Assembly (NCBI GenBank): GCA_036898135.1
Contig: CM072522.1
Span: forward strand, 10,433,686-10,497,685
DNA from: Oncomelania hupensis
Taxonomy: Eukaryota; Mollusca; Gastropoda; Littorinimorpha; Pomatiopsidae
Length of the DNA stretch: 64,000 nt
Direction of reading: 5' to 3'
Below, piece after piece: positions 10,837 to 22,086 of the stretch. Both the position numbers and the translations under genes were made by a program. The notes beneath the pieces are model-generated. The model saw only the letters and a list, made by a program, of their open reading frames with translations. It did not search any database and had not been told where the DNA came from. Each line of letters opens with the position of its first letter. Position 1 is the first letter of the stretch.

Positions 10837-10875
10837 ACATGCCTCCCAGGAAGCTAGGCATCAGAGCTGGCGTCA
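10837..10875 (-). CDS. Exon 19 (39 nt) of the Sushi/Met-Gly-rich gene
   Basis: The acceptor TTTTTGTTTGCAG is strong and the donor is GTAAGTG. Met (shared) then TPALMPSFLGGM in phase 1; the last base T joins CT of exon 20 to make Ser. Bases 10876-11080 upstream are intron without a recognised feature. Confidence 0.75.
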
Positions 10876-11084
10876 CTGCAAACAAAAATAAGAAAGAAGA
10901 AATTTTTTAAAAAATGAAGAAATACAAGAAAGGAGAAAAAAGAAAAAACCACACCCACAGAAATAGGTAAAATGGAAAGAAAGATCGAATGAAAGGAAGA
11001 AAGAAACCATTCAATCATTGCCATTACCTCGAGAAGTCATGCAATGACAATGACAAGGACTTAAAACAAAGCTAAAGCGTCTAT

Positions 11085-11640
11085 CGAGGCGCCCACTCGC
11101 TGCCTTAAACGCATCGTCGGACGCTCATACTACTGAGCCCGATCCTGGGGGTGAGGGCAGGTGGGTGGGTGGGAGAAATGAGGGTTGTTGTATCAATTTT
11201 TATTCATCAGATTAACGTAAGTTGTACTGATAAATCATGCAATGTAAATGATTGTGGCAGGTCCGACTATAGTGGGTTATCAAATGGAGATCAGGGATAG
11301 AGAAAAGGGACCTAGTGCGTGCTGGGTGTATTTGTGTAACCGGCACTCGCCCCTCTAGGACACGAGTGTGAGGATCTTGTAAAGTCCGTGCCGTGGAATG
11401 CGTGCGTGCACAGACTAGACCTCGGTTTGTACTTTCAGTCGAAGGAGTTTGTGACTGATGATGAGCCTCAAACCTAAGCTACTTATTTCGCTCACTCCCT
11501 GCATGCGAGAATCGAACTTAAGGGCCAGTTTGTTCAGCGTCGGGCATTGGAGGCCAGCGGTCGGCTCTACTGCGATGCTAAGAGGAACAAACCCTCTTTC
11601 TACACCGCCAAAGGAGTGTCCGAGATTTACAAGGCATAGA
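11085..11640 (-). mobile_element. Diverged SINE (family 2) fragment
   Basis: It contains the family phrases GGACCTAGTGCGTGCTGGGT, GACTAGACCTCGGTTTGTAC and CGGACGCTCATACTACTGAG in the same order as the full copy at 11715-12143, but the tRNA head is missing or replaced, and an insertion separates the two halves (about 11170-11280). Confidence 0.6.
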
Positions 11641-11714
11641 TGCTAACAGCTATATAAGCATGAATATAATTTGATAGGAATTGTTTTCAATTGCAGACGT
11701 TTTGAGGTACTGTG

Positions 11715-12143
11715 CTCAATAATAATAATAATAATGTTCGTCATCTGTAAGGCGCCTTAGCCTAAGGTTCAAGGCGCTGGCCGATACAGGATCTAACTCA
11801 AACCGCCCGAGACTCCCACCCGCAGCCTTTGGGCGCATGGTCTGACGCCCGGATAACTGAGCACAATCCTGGGCAGCCAGGGATGGGGGAGAAGGATCAA
11901 GTGCATGCTGGGTGTGTTCTTGTTACCAGGATTGGATTGCGTCAGGATCTTTAAAGTCCGTTATGATGGAATGTATGCGACACACAGACTAGACCTCGGT
12001 TTATACTCTCATCCGAAGGAGTAGGAAAACAGGAGTAAAGTGTCTTTCCCAGGGACACAACACAATGGCCAGGCCAGGGCTCGAACCCGGGACCTTCAGA
12101 TCCGCAAGCCAAAGCACTACCATTAGACCACAGTACCTCCTTC
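11715..12143 (-). mobile_element. Long tRNA-headed SINE (family 2), near full length
   Basis: On the minus strand the head reads GTACTGTGGTCTAATGGTAG (A box) and CCCGGGTTCGAGCCCTGG (B box). A GTGTCCCTGGGAAAGACACT central block and a long body follow, ending AAGGCGCTGGCC and an (ATT)n tail. The central block looks like the conserved domain found in several metazoan SINE superfamilies, but I cannot name it with certainty. Fragments of the same family occur at 18600, 26765, 28965, 42371 and 60450. It lies in the intron between exons 19 and 18. Confidence 0.75.
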
Positions 12144-12536
12144 AATTGAAGTAGTAGTAGTAGAAGTAGTTAGTTGCTTTTCCGAGAAAAAGAATGCAAA
12201 TGAGTTATAGATTCATCATCATCATTCCAATCCTCCTCCTCCTCCTCATCCTTATCATCATTTCATCATCATTATCAATATCATCATTATCATCATCTTC
12301 ATCCCCACCATCACCGTCGTCGTCGTATTGCGTCAGTAGATCGCCATTTCTATCATCAACATTATCATCATCATGTTAAAAAAAAGTATTGCCAAAGTAC
12401 AGTCAGTGTCGTGATCATGCTTTCTGTGTGGAATTATTAATGTACTTGATACATTTTTATTCATTCAGTCAGTCAGTCAATCAATCAAGCAATGAAGTCA
12501 CTACTGAAAACCAAAGTCAACAAACGAAACACTCAC

Positions 12537-12569
12537 TTGATCCCAGACCTTGCAGATGTTCAGGTAGAG
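12537..12569 (-). CDS. Exon 18 (33 nt) of the Sushi/Met-Gly-rich gene
   Basis: The acceptor is GTTTCTCCAG and the donor GTGAGTGT. Ala (shared) then LPEHLQGLGS in phase 1, ending in A. A weaker internal donor (GTCTGG, exon end at 12549) is also in phase but poor. The low-complexity intron on its 5' side is a long (CT)n run in gene sense. Confidence 0.65.
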
Positions 12570-12607
12570 CTGGAGAAACAACAAAGATACATTGAAATAA
12601 AGTAGGG

Positions 12608-12663
12608 GTGAGAGAGAGAGAGAGAGAGATAAGATGGAGAGAGAAAGAGAGCGAGAGAGAGAT

Positions 12664-12738
<75 letters not shown>
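12608..12738. repeat. (GA)n microsatellite with interruptions
   Basis: In gene sense this is a CT-rich run about 40-170 nt upstream of the exon 18 acceptor, so it may act as an extended polypyrimidine tract. From 12740 to 13318 I see AT-rich intron only. Confidence 0.95.
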
Positions 12739-12739
<1 letters not shown>

Positions 12740-13315
12740 GTAAGACATTTTATTGAATAAACAATACACTGTTCACATCAAGACTACAGGCCACATTTAG
12801 ACATTACAATGAAACGCTCCACAAATACACAAACACAATGTACGCGTCCCTAAAATCAATCCATAATTTATATACGATTAAGACAAACTAATTAATTTTT
12901 TTTAAAAACATTCTGCCATGTAAAGAAACACAATGTTTATGACAAACACCAACATAGCATTTACCATTTCTATTGTTCATCATTTTATCCCGAACACATA
13001 CATTAATTCTCACTGTTAATGAACAGTCTAGTATACTTTTTCTTTCAAATGTATATATATTTTCTCTCGTATTCTTAAATACAACTATCTTAATTGCATC
13101 ATTTTATCGTAAACATCAGCGCCCTTACCAACAACTATCTGTAAATCATGCATCATAATTCTCACAAACATCTGCTGTCTGACACCAATGAATCTGTCCA
13201 TCTCGCAAACATTATTTTTTTTAAACAAACACCTGCATTCTAAGAAACATTTATTTGTCAATTTTACATCATTTTCTCTCTGGGTTCTTGCACACAACAC
13301 ACACACACACAACTG

Positions 13316-13421
<106 letters not shown>

Positions 13422-13438
13422 AAAATAATTTGTTTTAC

Positions 13439-13468
13439 CTGCACCTGGGGCAGCTCCAGTAGCGCCAC
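13439..13468 (-). CDS. Exon 17 (30-nt micro-exon) of the Sushi/Met-Gly-rich gene
   Basis: It is bounded by ATCGACAG and GTAAAAC. Gly (shared) then GATGAAPGA in phase 1, leaving G. The acceptor lacks a good pyrimidine tract, so this is one of the less certain exons; composition and phase support it. Confidence 0.6.
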
Positions 13469-13559
13469 CTGTCGATTCATCATCATTTTCAATTTAAACA
13501 ACAACAAAAACAAGTCAAAAACAACATTCACCACCATAACAACTATACTCATTATTATT

Positions 13560-14335
13560 AAATAAACCACATATATTAATATCCCCATCACTAATTTCAG
13601 CAGCACCACCAAAGTCATCATCATCAAAACTCGTCAATCATCATCATCAATCATCATCATCATCATCGTCGTCGTCGTCGTCGACATCGTCGTCTTTATC
13701 AATATCATCTTCATCCACATCACCAAAGCCACCGTCACGGATAACATGATATAAGACAAAGTGATTCGAGGCGTGGATACTACTACTGCTGCTGCTACTA
13801 CTATTATTACTGCTACTTCTACTATTATTACTGCTACTACTATTATTACTGCTACTACCACTATTATTACTGCTACTACTACTGTTGCGTTTACTACTAC
13901 TACTACTACTACTACTGTTTTTGCTACTACTACTACTATTACTGCACACAACAATTACTACTACTACTACTATTGCTGCTATTACTACTGTTACTACTAT
14001 TGCTACTACTGCTGGACCCTGTAAGCAATTAATAACTAACAACTACTATTACTGCTACTACTGCAACAACAACTACTACTGCTGGTAGTACTACTACTAT
14101 TGCTGCGACTACTGCTACCATTATTAATACTGCAACTACTACCACTGCTGCTACTACTATTACTACCACTACTACTGCAACTACTACTACTACTACTACT
14201 ACTACTACACCATCGCCACCACCACCAACAACACCAAAAAGCAACACCACTACCAACAACACCGCCAACGCCACCACCACCACCAACAACAACTACAACA
14301 CCAGCATGACTATAAACACCACCACCACCACCATC
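13560..14335. repeat. Trinucleotide repeat field (ATC, ACT and ACC units)
   Basis: About 700 bp of ATC runs, then ACT/ATT/GCT runs, then ACC-rich sequence. The many Val-, Leu-, Thr- and Ser-rich frames across it are artefacts. Near 14016-14036 a short GCTGGACCCTGTAAGCAATT phrase matches the tail of the 600-bp repeat family. Confidence 0.95.
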
Positions 14336-14437
14336 AAATATAATAATTGCACTCGTAGACCATCATAACCACAATCTGATCTGCTGTGAAGCATGGATGT
14401 GAAATAGCGCCGTCTCCAGCTGATGCAATGAACTCAC

Positions 14438-14518
14438 CCATCATGCCGCCTCCACCCATGGCAGCCATGAGATTTGCCATCATGCCCCCCACCTCTCCGC
14501 CAACCGGCCCCGGGGTCC
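14438..14518 (-). CDS. Exon 16 (81 nt) of the Sushi/Met-Gly-rich gene
   Basis: The acceptor is TTGCTCAG and the donor GTGAGTTC. Gly (shared) then TPGPVGGEVGGMMANLMAAM and GGGGMM in phase 1. This is a typical Met/Gly module with alternating glycine clusters and paired methionines. Confidence 0.85.
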
Positions 14519-14581
14519 CTGAGCAAGGGGACAGAGCAAAGCTAATTAAGCTCTGTGGGGACCGTGCTATGCAGCTACTAC

Positions 14582-14880
14582 AGAAGCTGAAGATGATGAA
14601 GATGATGATGAAGAGGATGATGATGATGACGTTGATGATGATAATAATGAAGATTATGTAGATGATTGTGTTGATGATGATGATGGTGATGATGAAGACG
14701 TTGATGATGATGACGTTGATGATGATGATGATAATGATGGTTGTATTGATGATGATGAAAACGACGTTGATGATGTTGATGATGACGCTGATGATGACGC
14801 TGATGATGATGATGATGATTGTGTTGATGATGATGAAAATACTAATAATAATGATGACAATGTTAATGATGACTTAAAAA
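14582..14880. repeat. (GAT)n microsatellite with ACG/ATT interruptions
   Basis: A long, interrupted GAT array fills the intron 5' of exon 16. From 14880 to about 15100 only AT-rich intron is seen. Confidence 0.95.
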
Positions 14881-15104
14881 ATAATTAATTAATTAGTTAA
14901 TTAAGTAATGAAACAAAAATTTGTGTAAATAACACATGTCAGACAACATATTATTTTAAAGTCAACTATGGAGACCGACAAGGCATACACAACACACAAT
15001 TAACACCGAAATTAACAATCCCTGACATTAACAATGAATAAAAGAAAACGTATTGAAATCAAAAGTGAATAATTATTACAAAATAACAATGAAGCGTAGC
15101 AAAT

Positions 15105-15245
15105 AAGAAACACACACATATACACACGCACACACTTGCACGTACACACATGCACACACACATACACACACATGCACGTACACACATACACATACACACA
15201 CAAACACAAACATACGCACCCACGCTCGCACACAAACACACACAT
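15105..15245. repeat. (CA)n-rich tract with GCA/TAC interruptions
   Basis: An imperfect CA array. Sequence from 15340 to 15630 has a GGTAAAGGTAAAGGTAGTCCCA start and a TCCAACCACCGCGCTAT end on the plus strand and may be another short repeat; I cannot classify it. Confidence 0.9.
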
Positions 15246-15689
15246 GCACCTACGCACGGATCAAAAGTAAAAATTTAAAAGAAGCATCAAACAGATCGAT
15301 TGCAATACATACTTAAGAAATACAAATAGGTAAAAAAGGTAAAGGTAAAGGTAGTCCCATAGCCTTGTGGCCGTAGGGGAGCGGGATGTTGGAGATCACA
15401 CTTATCTTGGGCCAGCGTAATGAGGGTGATGCCCATCTCTCTCCCTCACTGCTTTACCTTCCCCACCCTTAAGAGAGTAGGTACTCATTCACAGTTGAGT
15501 CAACTGGGGGCGTTGTTATTTGTCGCTTCACGTTTTGCGGTCACCCATCCAAGTGCTAACCGCACTGGACGGTGCTTAACTTACGACACAGTAGCGAGTG
15601 CTCCAACCACCGCGCTATACACCCCAATACAAATAGATCTTAAAACAAAAACATCAACATAAGTTGATTATGAAAATGTAGAACAATAA

Positions 15690-15753
15690 GAAGAAGAAGG
15701 AGAAGAGGAGGAGGGTGAGAAAGAAGAAGAAGAAGAAGAAGAAGAAGAAGAAG

Positions 15754-15785
<32 letters not shown>

Positions 15786-16103
15786 GAAGAGAGAGAAGAA
15801 GAGGAAGAAGAAGAAGAGGAATAAGAATGAGAAGGAGAAGAAGAAGAAGAAGAGGAAGAGGAACAAGAAGAAGAGGAATAAGAAGGAAAAGGAGAAAAAG
15901 AAGAAGAGGAAGTAGAAGAAGGAGAAGAAGAAGAAAAAGAAGAAAAAGAAGAAGAAGAAGAAGAAGAAGAAGAAGAAGAAGAAGAAGAAGAAGAAGAAGG
16001 AAGAGGAGGAGAAGAAGAAGAAGAAATAGAAGAAGAAGAAGGAAGAGAACAGGAGGAGGAAGAAGAAGAAGAAAAAAAAAAACCCAACAACAACATCTAC
16101 AAT

Positions 16104-16150
<47 letters not shown>

Positions 16151-16155
16151 CGAAG
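15690..16155. repeat. (GAA)n then (AAC)n microsatellite
   Basis: Nearly 400 bp of GAA/GGA units are followed by (AAC)n at 16087-16152. The GAA/TTC tract is long enough to be prone to triplex formation. Poly-Phe, poly-Arg, poly-Cys and poly-Leu frames here are artefacts. Confidence 0.97.
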
Positions 16156-16234
16156 ATGACTAGTTGTTTGATTTGTGACAATGGTGAGTAGCCGCATGCC
16201 TAGATAGGAAAGCGATGAGAAACACTGTGATTAC

Positions 16235-16336
16235 CTCCCATGGAGTTGCTAAACAGACTGGTGAACATGTTGCCCAGACCGCCAGCAGCAGCGCCATTGC
16301 CGCCCGCAGGTCCGGCGCTCATGGCCTGTGCCACCA
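16235..16336 (-). CDS. Exon 15 (102 nt) of the Sushi/Met-Gly-rich gene
   Basis: I chose the acceptor GTTTGTCATAG because it gives phase 1; another AG 11 nt downstream (GGCACAG) would shift the frame. It reads Val (shared) then VAQAMSAGPAGGNGAAAGG and LGNMFTSLFSNSMG, leaving G before GTAATC. It is the longest Met/Gly/Ala exon and contains two Phe residues, which are rare elsewhere in the region. Confidence 0.85.
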
Positions 16337-16824
16337 CTATGACAAACACGACAACAGTGAGTCGTTACATGAATGCATTTTATTCCCACAAACGTGCAGG
16401 CACACAGACTGTCACACCCATCTATGCTGTTAAAACCTCATAAATGGGGCGACGTAATGCGAAACTACCGAAGTGAAGTGGGGACGTTTTCTTCGTCCTC
16501 TTTAAGTTCTCTTTTTAATTCATTTCTCACTGAAGTGAGGTGGTGCTTTCTTCTCTTTGTTCTCCAACCCAGACGAGAGGTTCTTTTTTAATTTATATTT
16601 CAACATGCTCAATCAATAAGAACATAAAAAATATCAATACCTTCCCAAATGCTTTGAAGAATACTGGAAAAGCGGGGTGAATGTGTTAACCGTTAATTGT
16701 GTATTGTTAATGTATAAGTGAGGTGAACCGAAGTAGCATAACAATTGCTCAGAAATGACCATGTGATATAAGCAATGTTTGTGCGCCCCCAAAAATGGGC
16801 CCGAAAAATTTTCACCCCTCCCCC

Positions 16825-17100
16825 CCCCCACACACACACACACACACACAATTTTTGTCACCCCACTGACGTTGGTTGTGAACAACACGATCACCTCATA
16901 TGTATGGTTTTAAATACACACACACAAACACACCCACACAAACAACACTTCCCCCTCCCACACAAAACACATACGCACACACCACACACATAACACACAC
17001 ACCCAAACAAAACACAACCCACTTAACACAACACACACACTCATACACACACAACACAACACAATCAACACACACAACACAACACAATCAACACTCACGC
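16825..17100. repeat. (CA)n-rich tracts
   Basis: A C-run passes into (CA)n at 16830-16850, followed by interrupted CA arrays to about 17100. Intronic. Confidence 0.9.
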
Positions 17101-17199
17101 AAGCATACAACACCCAGACAGAGGCCTTCACTTTCAGCTTGTGCAATCATAGGGTCTCAATGAACACAACAATCTCAGTGATCCCAACTATCAACTCAC

Positions 17200-17268
17200 C
17201 TCCCATCAGCCCAGAACTGAGGCCTGGCATAGAACCCATCATCCCGCCTCCTGCTCCGCCAGGTACTC
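17200..17268 (-). CDS. Exon 14 (69 nt) of the Sushi/Met-Gly-rich gene
   Basis: The acceptor is GATTTCTACAG and the donor GTGAGTTG. Gly (shared) then VPGGAGGGMMGSMPGLSSGL and MG in phase 1. It resembles exon 16 (both have an N-terminal Pro-Gly element, a Gly run and Met pairs), which suggests that these exons arose by duplication of a module. Confidence 0.85.
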
Positions 17269-17277
17269 CTGTAGAAA

Positions 17278-17285
17278 TCATCATT

Positions 17286-17369
<84 letters not shown>

Positions 17370-17550
17370 GCCGTAGTCGTCAGCATCTTCATCATCATTA
17401 TTATCATCAACATCATTAGAGTCATTATCAAAATCATTGCCGTAGTCATCGTCATCAACAGCATCATCAGCATCATCATCATTATCATCATCATCGTCAC
17501 TATCATCATTATTATCGTCCTCATCATCGTCGCTGTCGTCGTCTTCAAAG
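17278..17550. repeat. (ATC)n microsatellite with ATT/GTC interruptions
   Basis: It begins about 10 nt upstream (gene sense) of the exon 14 acceptor and runs for about 270 bp. Confidence 0.95.
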
Positions 17551-17769
17551 TCAACGTCAGGGTCAACGTCAAAGCCAAACCATTCTTTGTTCAACAAAAA
17601 GAAAACAATGTATGGGTCTCTGAACCACACAAACACATACATTTGGCAAGAACATAAAACATAACCTCCATTTCTTGATTACAAAAGCACTATACTAGTA
17701 TCTTCACACACACACGCCTGACCATATAGACCTACTGTGCCACAACAATCATCCATGATTCATTCTGGT

Positions 17770-17938
17770 AATTTTAGATTATAGTCACACGACACCGGAG
17801 CGTATAGGCGACTACTGGTCACATTATTCTGACACCAGCGAACCCCTTGATGGTAAAGGGAAGATAATATGGTCACACGTTGGCCAATCCGGGATTCGGT
17901 TACTAGTAAGCAGCTCTACCACCCGGCCCCACGTGACA
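17770..17938 (-). mobile_element. tRNA-derived SINE (family 1), inverted, with 10-bp target duplication
   Basis: On the minus strand it begins at the GGGGCCGGGTGGTAGAGC head and ends TGTCGTGTGACTATAATC, like the copies at 9884 and 54981. The tRNA head has lost about 15 bases between the A and B boxes. Perfect direct repeats TCATTCTGGT flank it at 17760-17769 and 17939-17948. A CA-rich stretch follows at about 18010-18075. Confidence 0.88.
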
Positions 17939-18392
17939 TCATTCTGGTTTCCTTAGTCCTAAATATAGCCCGCATTCACCTCTCAATCATTACACAAGTC
18001 TCCTACTTACACACACACACACCAATACACCAACACACCCACACACGCACACCCACACAAGCATACACACACACTCCTGCTACATAAATGCCAGACAATA
18101 AATAAAATTATATTTAAAAAAAACCCAACAAATTAGCATATTAAAACGGTCAAATAAATGAATACATCGATAAACAAATAAATCATTTAAAACAAACTCA
18201 TATACAAAACCAAAACAAAACCTTGCTTCTTTGGACTGGAAGCGGTCATATGCAAATTAGGGGGGCACTGATTATGAAAGTGTGTTCCTAGACTGAAGAA
18301 TTGTTAGTGTAGCCACGAGGTCACCTTCCGTTAAGCCTGCCACCGCCATTATCCATGGTCACGTGACCTTGTATAAAGAAAGAAGGCGTTAC

Positions 18393-18461
18393 CTGGGTTA
18401 CCTCCAGACATTGCTTGCATCATGGACGCCATACCGCCCATGCTGTGGCCAAACATAGACC
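18393..18461 (-). CDS. Exon 13 (69 or 60 nt, tandem donors) of the Sushi/Met-Gly-rich gene
   Basis: The acceptor is CTTGTTTTAG. Gly (shared) then SMFGHSMGGMASMMQAMSGG in phase 1. Two donors, GTAACC (exon end 18402) and GTAACG (exon end 18393), lie 9 nt apart; both leave phase 1, so the second adds Gly-Asn-Pro without a frame change. Confidence 0.85.
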
Positions 18462-18599
18462 CTAAAACAAGTGCCACACATCCATTACAGCGTCGCTCGC
18501 CTCAACCAAAACAAACAAAGCCAGCCACCACACATCGGCTGGACAACAGTTCATTTAGGTATGGAATCGTTCTTTGAAAGACCGCTTTTCCAGTTCAAC

Positions 18600-18745
18600 A
18601 GCTGTGCCAGGCGCTGAGCCAGAGAGGAGCTAACTCCAGCCGCTCACTCAATTGCTGACTCGGGTGCCTCGTCTGATGACCCCCAGACAATGGAGAACAA
18701 TCCTGGGCCACTGCGGATGAGGGATAAGGGACCTAGGAACAAAGG
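18600..18745 (-). mobile_element. SINE family 2 fragment
   Basis: It carries the phrases CCAGGCGCTGAGCC, GATGACCCCCAGACAATGGA and GATGAGGGATAAGGGACCTAG in the family order. A G-run (18776-18797) and C-run (18945-18962) follow; the Gly-rich frames there are artefacts. Confidence 0.6.
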
Positions 18746-19037
18746 AGTAGAGGGGCATGAGGGAGAGAGAGAGAGGGGGGGGGGGGGGGGAGGGGGGCAT
18801 GCCTAAGCGTCAGGGCCATGTTATAACTATATCGGCAATACAGGCCGCCAACCAACTTGAAACCGCTGCCTGTGCGTTTATCACTCAACGTTCCATGCTT
18901 GAAATGTCTCTCTGTCGATATTACACCACTGAACCATCTGCGCGCCCCCCCACCCCCCCCCCCACAACCCCACCCCCAGTGGAATAGGCCTGTTTCCACT
19001 AAACAGATGACCTTTGACCCTAGCTGAGTGTCATGGG

Positions 19038-19757
19038 GAAAAAAAGATGACCAACAACAACAACAACACCAATGGCATCAACATGGACATCAAAGTCCAA
19101 GGCCAATCCCTCAACACGGTGCATAGCTTCAAATCTGTAGGAGCCATTGAATCAGACAATGGGTCCCGACAGGAAGTCCTCTCCAGGATCGCACAAACAA
19201 CTGCTGCCCTGGCGAGGTTGAAGCCCATTTGGAAAGACAGGACCATCAGTCTACATTCCAAGGTAAGACTGCTGCGCTCCCTTGTCATCTCCATCTTCCT
19301 ATACGCTTGCGAAACATGGACCCTCACAGCAGATCTCCAACGAAGAATACAAAGCATGGAGATGAGGTGTTGCAGAAGACTTCTGGGCATTAATTTTTCC
19401 TATACTCAGCACATCACCAACGACGAAGTCCGACAGACCATCACACAAGCCATTGGACAACACGATGACCTGCTCACAGTGGTGAAAAAACAGGAAGCTC
19501 CGATGGTATGGCCACGTCACCAGATCATCAGGTCTTGCAAAGACCATCCTGCAAGGCACAGTGCAAGGAGGTAGATGAAGAGGGAGACCGAAAAAGAGGT
19601 GGGAGGACAACATTCGAGAATGGACTGGTTTGACACTGAGCGAAACCATCGGGATTGCTGAGGACAGGGAAAGATGGAGTACGCTGGTTAAACAATCATC
19701 TGTGGTGCCCCTACGACCTCCGAGTTACGGGATAGGATAGGATAGGATAGGATAGGA
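19038..19757 (+). mobile_element. RTE-type LINE fragment with (GGATA)n tail
   Basis: It encodes matches to DIKVQGQSLNTVHSFK, ETWTLTADLQRRIQSMEMRC and HDDLLTVVKK before a frameshift near 19495, then the RWEDNIREWTGL and AEDRERW region in another frame. It ends in about five GGATA units. It is 5'-truncated near the KTKMMTNN motif and antisense to the host gene. Confidence 0.88.
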
Positions 19758-20129
19758 GTGTCAGGAACCCATCCAGCATAGGTTGTGTCATGGCTTGCCA
19801 TCATGTTAGCAAACGCTCACGTCTGCTTGTTGCAACGATGTCGTTCAGACGTCGCTGCCTAGACTTCTCTTTACACAACTGGCGAGGTTAGCCTCCTGGA
19901 CTGGGTAATTCCGTCACCATCAAAGGCGTAAGTAACAATATTTAAAAAAAAACACACTACAAGATGCATTTGGCCATTGTGTACACAGCAGAGAAACCTT
20001 GTCGTGCCTGTGACAAGCGGCAGTGAATGAGCAGTCCTTCATGTACACAGATAAGGCACTGCAAGTATTCAAAAATCCATTGACATTTTGTATTGCAGTC
20101 CTGCAGTAACAGATACAGCCCTAATACGT

Positions 20130-20468
20130 TACATGTCCGCAGTTGGTAAACTTTTGTAGTACTTTAATTTTTTAATGGTTACAGTTTAATTACAGTCAAC
20201 TTCGAATTGTTAGACTAATTACATGTCCGCAGTGGGCAAACATTTCGTTGTATAGTTACTTTTCATGGTAGCAGTTCAACTTTTAATTATTAGATGTGAG
20301 TGTATGGTTTAAAGTCCATGCATGCGAATGAAGTGGTAAAAAAAGAGGATCACGTGTACGTATATACTATATTAAAATTAAACATTGAATGTCCATGCAT
20401 GAGAATGAAGTGGTAAAAAAAAGAGGATCACCTGTACGTATATAATATATTAAAATTAAACATTGAAT
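20130..20468. repeat. Intronic tandem duplications, including a 77-bp unit
   Basis: Two nearly identical 77-bp copies begin GTCCATGCATG at 20314 and GTCCATGCAT at 20391 and differ at only a few positions. Upstream (20130-20300) is an older, more diverged duplication around ACATGTCCGCAGT. The block ends 50 nt from the exon 12 donor. Bases 19760-20130 show nothing recognisable. Confidence 0.8.
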
Positions 20469-20517
20469 GCAATAGGAGATACGGGTAATTGCCATGGCAT
20501 GAATCCTACATACTTAC

Positions 20518-20571
20518 CCATACCAGCTGAAGCCATGGGGTTGGACATCGAAGACATCTGCTGATTGCTCG
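20518..20571 (-). CDS. Exon 12 (54 nt) of the Sushi/Met-Gly-rich gene
   Basis: The acceptor is GTGTTTCAG and the donor GTAAGTA, both strong. Ala (shared) then SNQQMSSMSNPMASAGM in phase 1. It immediately follows the last cysteine of CCP2 and opens the Met-rich region. Confidence 0.88.
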
Positions 20572-20747
20572 CTGAAACACAAGTCAATGGGTATTTTATT
20601 ATTGAAATGGGTTTACAACATGGAGAGATGGAAAGGGTGGTGAGGAGGCCGGAGGAGGGGTGGTGGGGGTTTGGCTAGAATACAATTAATATGTTTGTGT
20701 TGTTTTTAAATTAACGGTTCTGCAAAGTGAGCGCGGTGAACATAAAC

Positions 20748-20778
20748 TCATCATCATCACCATCACCATCACCATCAC

Positions 20779-20810
<32 letters not shown>

Positions 20811-20905
20811 ACAACATCATCAACATCTTCATCATCACCATCATTGAAATCATCCTCATCCTCATCAAAATCATCATCATCATCGAAATCATCATCATCA
20901 TCGAC
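20748..20905. repeat. (ATC)n/(ACC)n microsatellite
   Basis: An interrupted ATC array lies in the intron between exons 12 and 11; poly-Asp and poly-Ser frames are artefacts. Confidence 0.95.
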
Positions 20906-21022
20906 GAAAAACACAAGAAAACTATAGGACTTAATTCTAATGCACATGCTATCAACAGACATGAACTTTGTTAGTTGCGTTCTAAAACGCAGCGCTTTTA
21001 TCATCAAAAAACCTGTACTGAC

Positions 21023-21066
21023 CGCATCTGAAATTGGGCTTGGACCAGGTTCCATCTGCCTGACAT
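21023..21066 (-). CDS. Exon 11 (44 nt, second half of Sushi domain 2)
   Basis: The acceptor GGCTGCTTCTGTGCAG is strong and the donor is GTCAGTAC. One base completes the split Lys codon of exon 10, then CQADGTWSKPNFRC, then G (phase 1). This is the classic C-terminal half of a CCP module: third Cys, Gly-x-Trp, Pro, fourth Cys. It completes exon 10, which lacks these residues. Splitting a CCP by a phase 2 intron is a known pattern in complement-type genes. Confidence 0.92.
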
Positions 21067-21143
21067 CTGCACAGAAGCAGCCAAAGTGTAATCGTCATCT
21101 GAATCACCATCACCGTCATTATCATCATAGGAATCGTCGACGC

Positions 21144-21146
<3 letters not shown>

Positions 21147-21218
<72 letters not shown>

Positions 21219-21240
21219 AAGAAGAAGAAGAAGAAGAAAA
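21147..21240. repeat. (AAT)n then (GAA)n microsatellite
   Basis: About 14 AAT units pass directly into about 17 AAG units, which abut the left arm of the inverted repeat element. Confidence 0.97.
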
Positions 21241-21786
21241 AGGATGCCACCCGGTACACATTGGTCGAAGGCTGCCAGAAGCATGTTTTACTAGTCGCCT
21301 CAACAGGCGATAAAGCATGCTCTCATGCTTCATAGCACTGCTTCCTACACGCTTCAAGCGCTATAGTGACGGAAAAAGCGCAATTTCACTGAAAATATAT
21401 ACAGAATGTTGCTCTACAACATGCCGCTCTTTCCGTCTCAAAAACCCAATTGCCTTGTTGGATTCTTAAATTGCATGAAACCAAGTGAGGACACTATCCG
21501 GCGTCAACAAACGGTTCAAAAACATTGTCAAACGGTTCGTAAAAGACAGTTGACCTAGAAACTAATACAGTTTGACCTAATTCGTCCCCTAGAGGAGACG
21601 AAACTTACATTTTTCTATTTTCATGAGTTCACTGCAGTGAAATTGCGCTTTTCCCGTGACTATAGAGCTGGAAGCGTATAGAAAGCAGTGCTCTGAAGCA
21701 TGGGAGCATGCTTTATCGCCTGTTGAGGCGACTAATAACGCATGCTTCTGGTAGCGTTCGACCAATGTGTATCGGGTGAGGATGCT
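21241..21786. mobile_element. Inverted-repeat element with ~150-bp arms (MITE or long-TIR DNA transposon remnant)
   Basis: The left arm 21241-21391 and the right arm 21635-21786 are near-perfect reverse complements. Both carry, in mirror order, CACATTGGTCGAA, CAGAAGCATG, GTCGCCTCAACAGGCGATAA, AGCGCAATTTCACTG. The 240-bp spacer has no transposase-like frame. An internal GTTGAGGCGAC palindrome recurs in both arms. Target duplications are not clear because the left flank is a microsatellite. Confidence 0.8.
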
Positions 21787-22024
21787 ATCACGCGCTATTT
21801 CTGCAATGGAACTTCAAAGCGCGGCGATCTGAAAAGATCGCTATTAGAGAAGGAGGCGAGAAAATCTATATTTCTTGTTATTTTTTCTTATACTGCATCT
21901 AATCCCATTAATGGAAAGGAGGGAGGAAACCGGAGTACCCGGAGAAAACCTTCGGGGTCCTGAAAAGTTTCGTAACGGCATAGGAAACCAGCGACCTATC
22001 CACTGTGCTACCAGACCACCCCAA

Positions 22025-22040
22025 TTGCATCATCCTCATT

Positions 22041-22086
<46 letters not shown>

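Noticed and set aside
13129..13138. Possible 10-nt exon between TTTACAG and GTAAGGG on the minus strand
   Set aside because: Ten nucleotides is not a multiple of 3 and would break the phase 1 chain between exons 17 and 18.
16896..17163. Cys/Val-rich and Thr/His-rich frames
   Set aside because: They are translations of imperfect CA/GT repeats.
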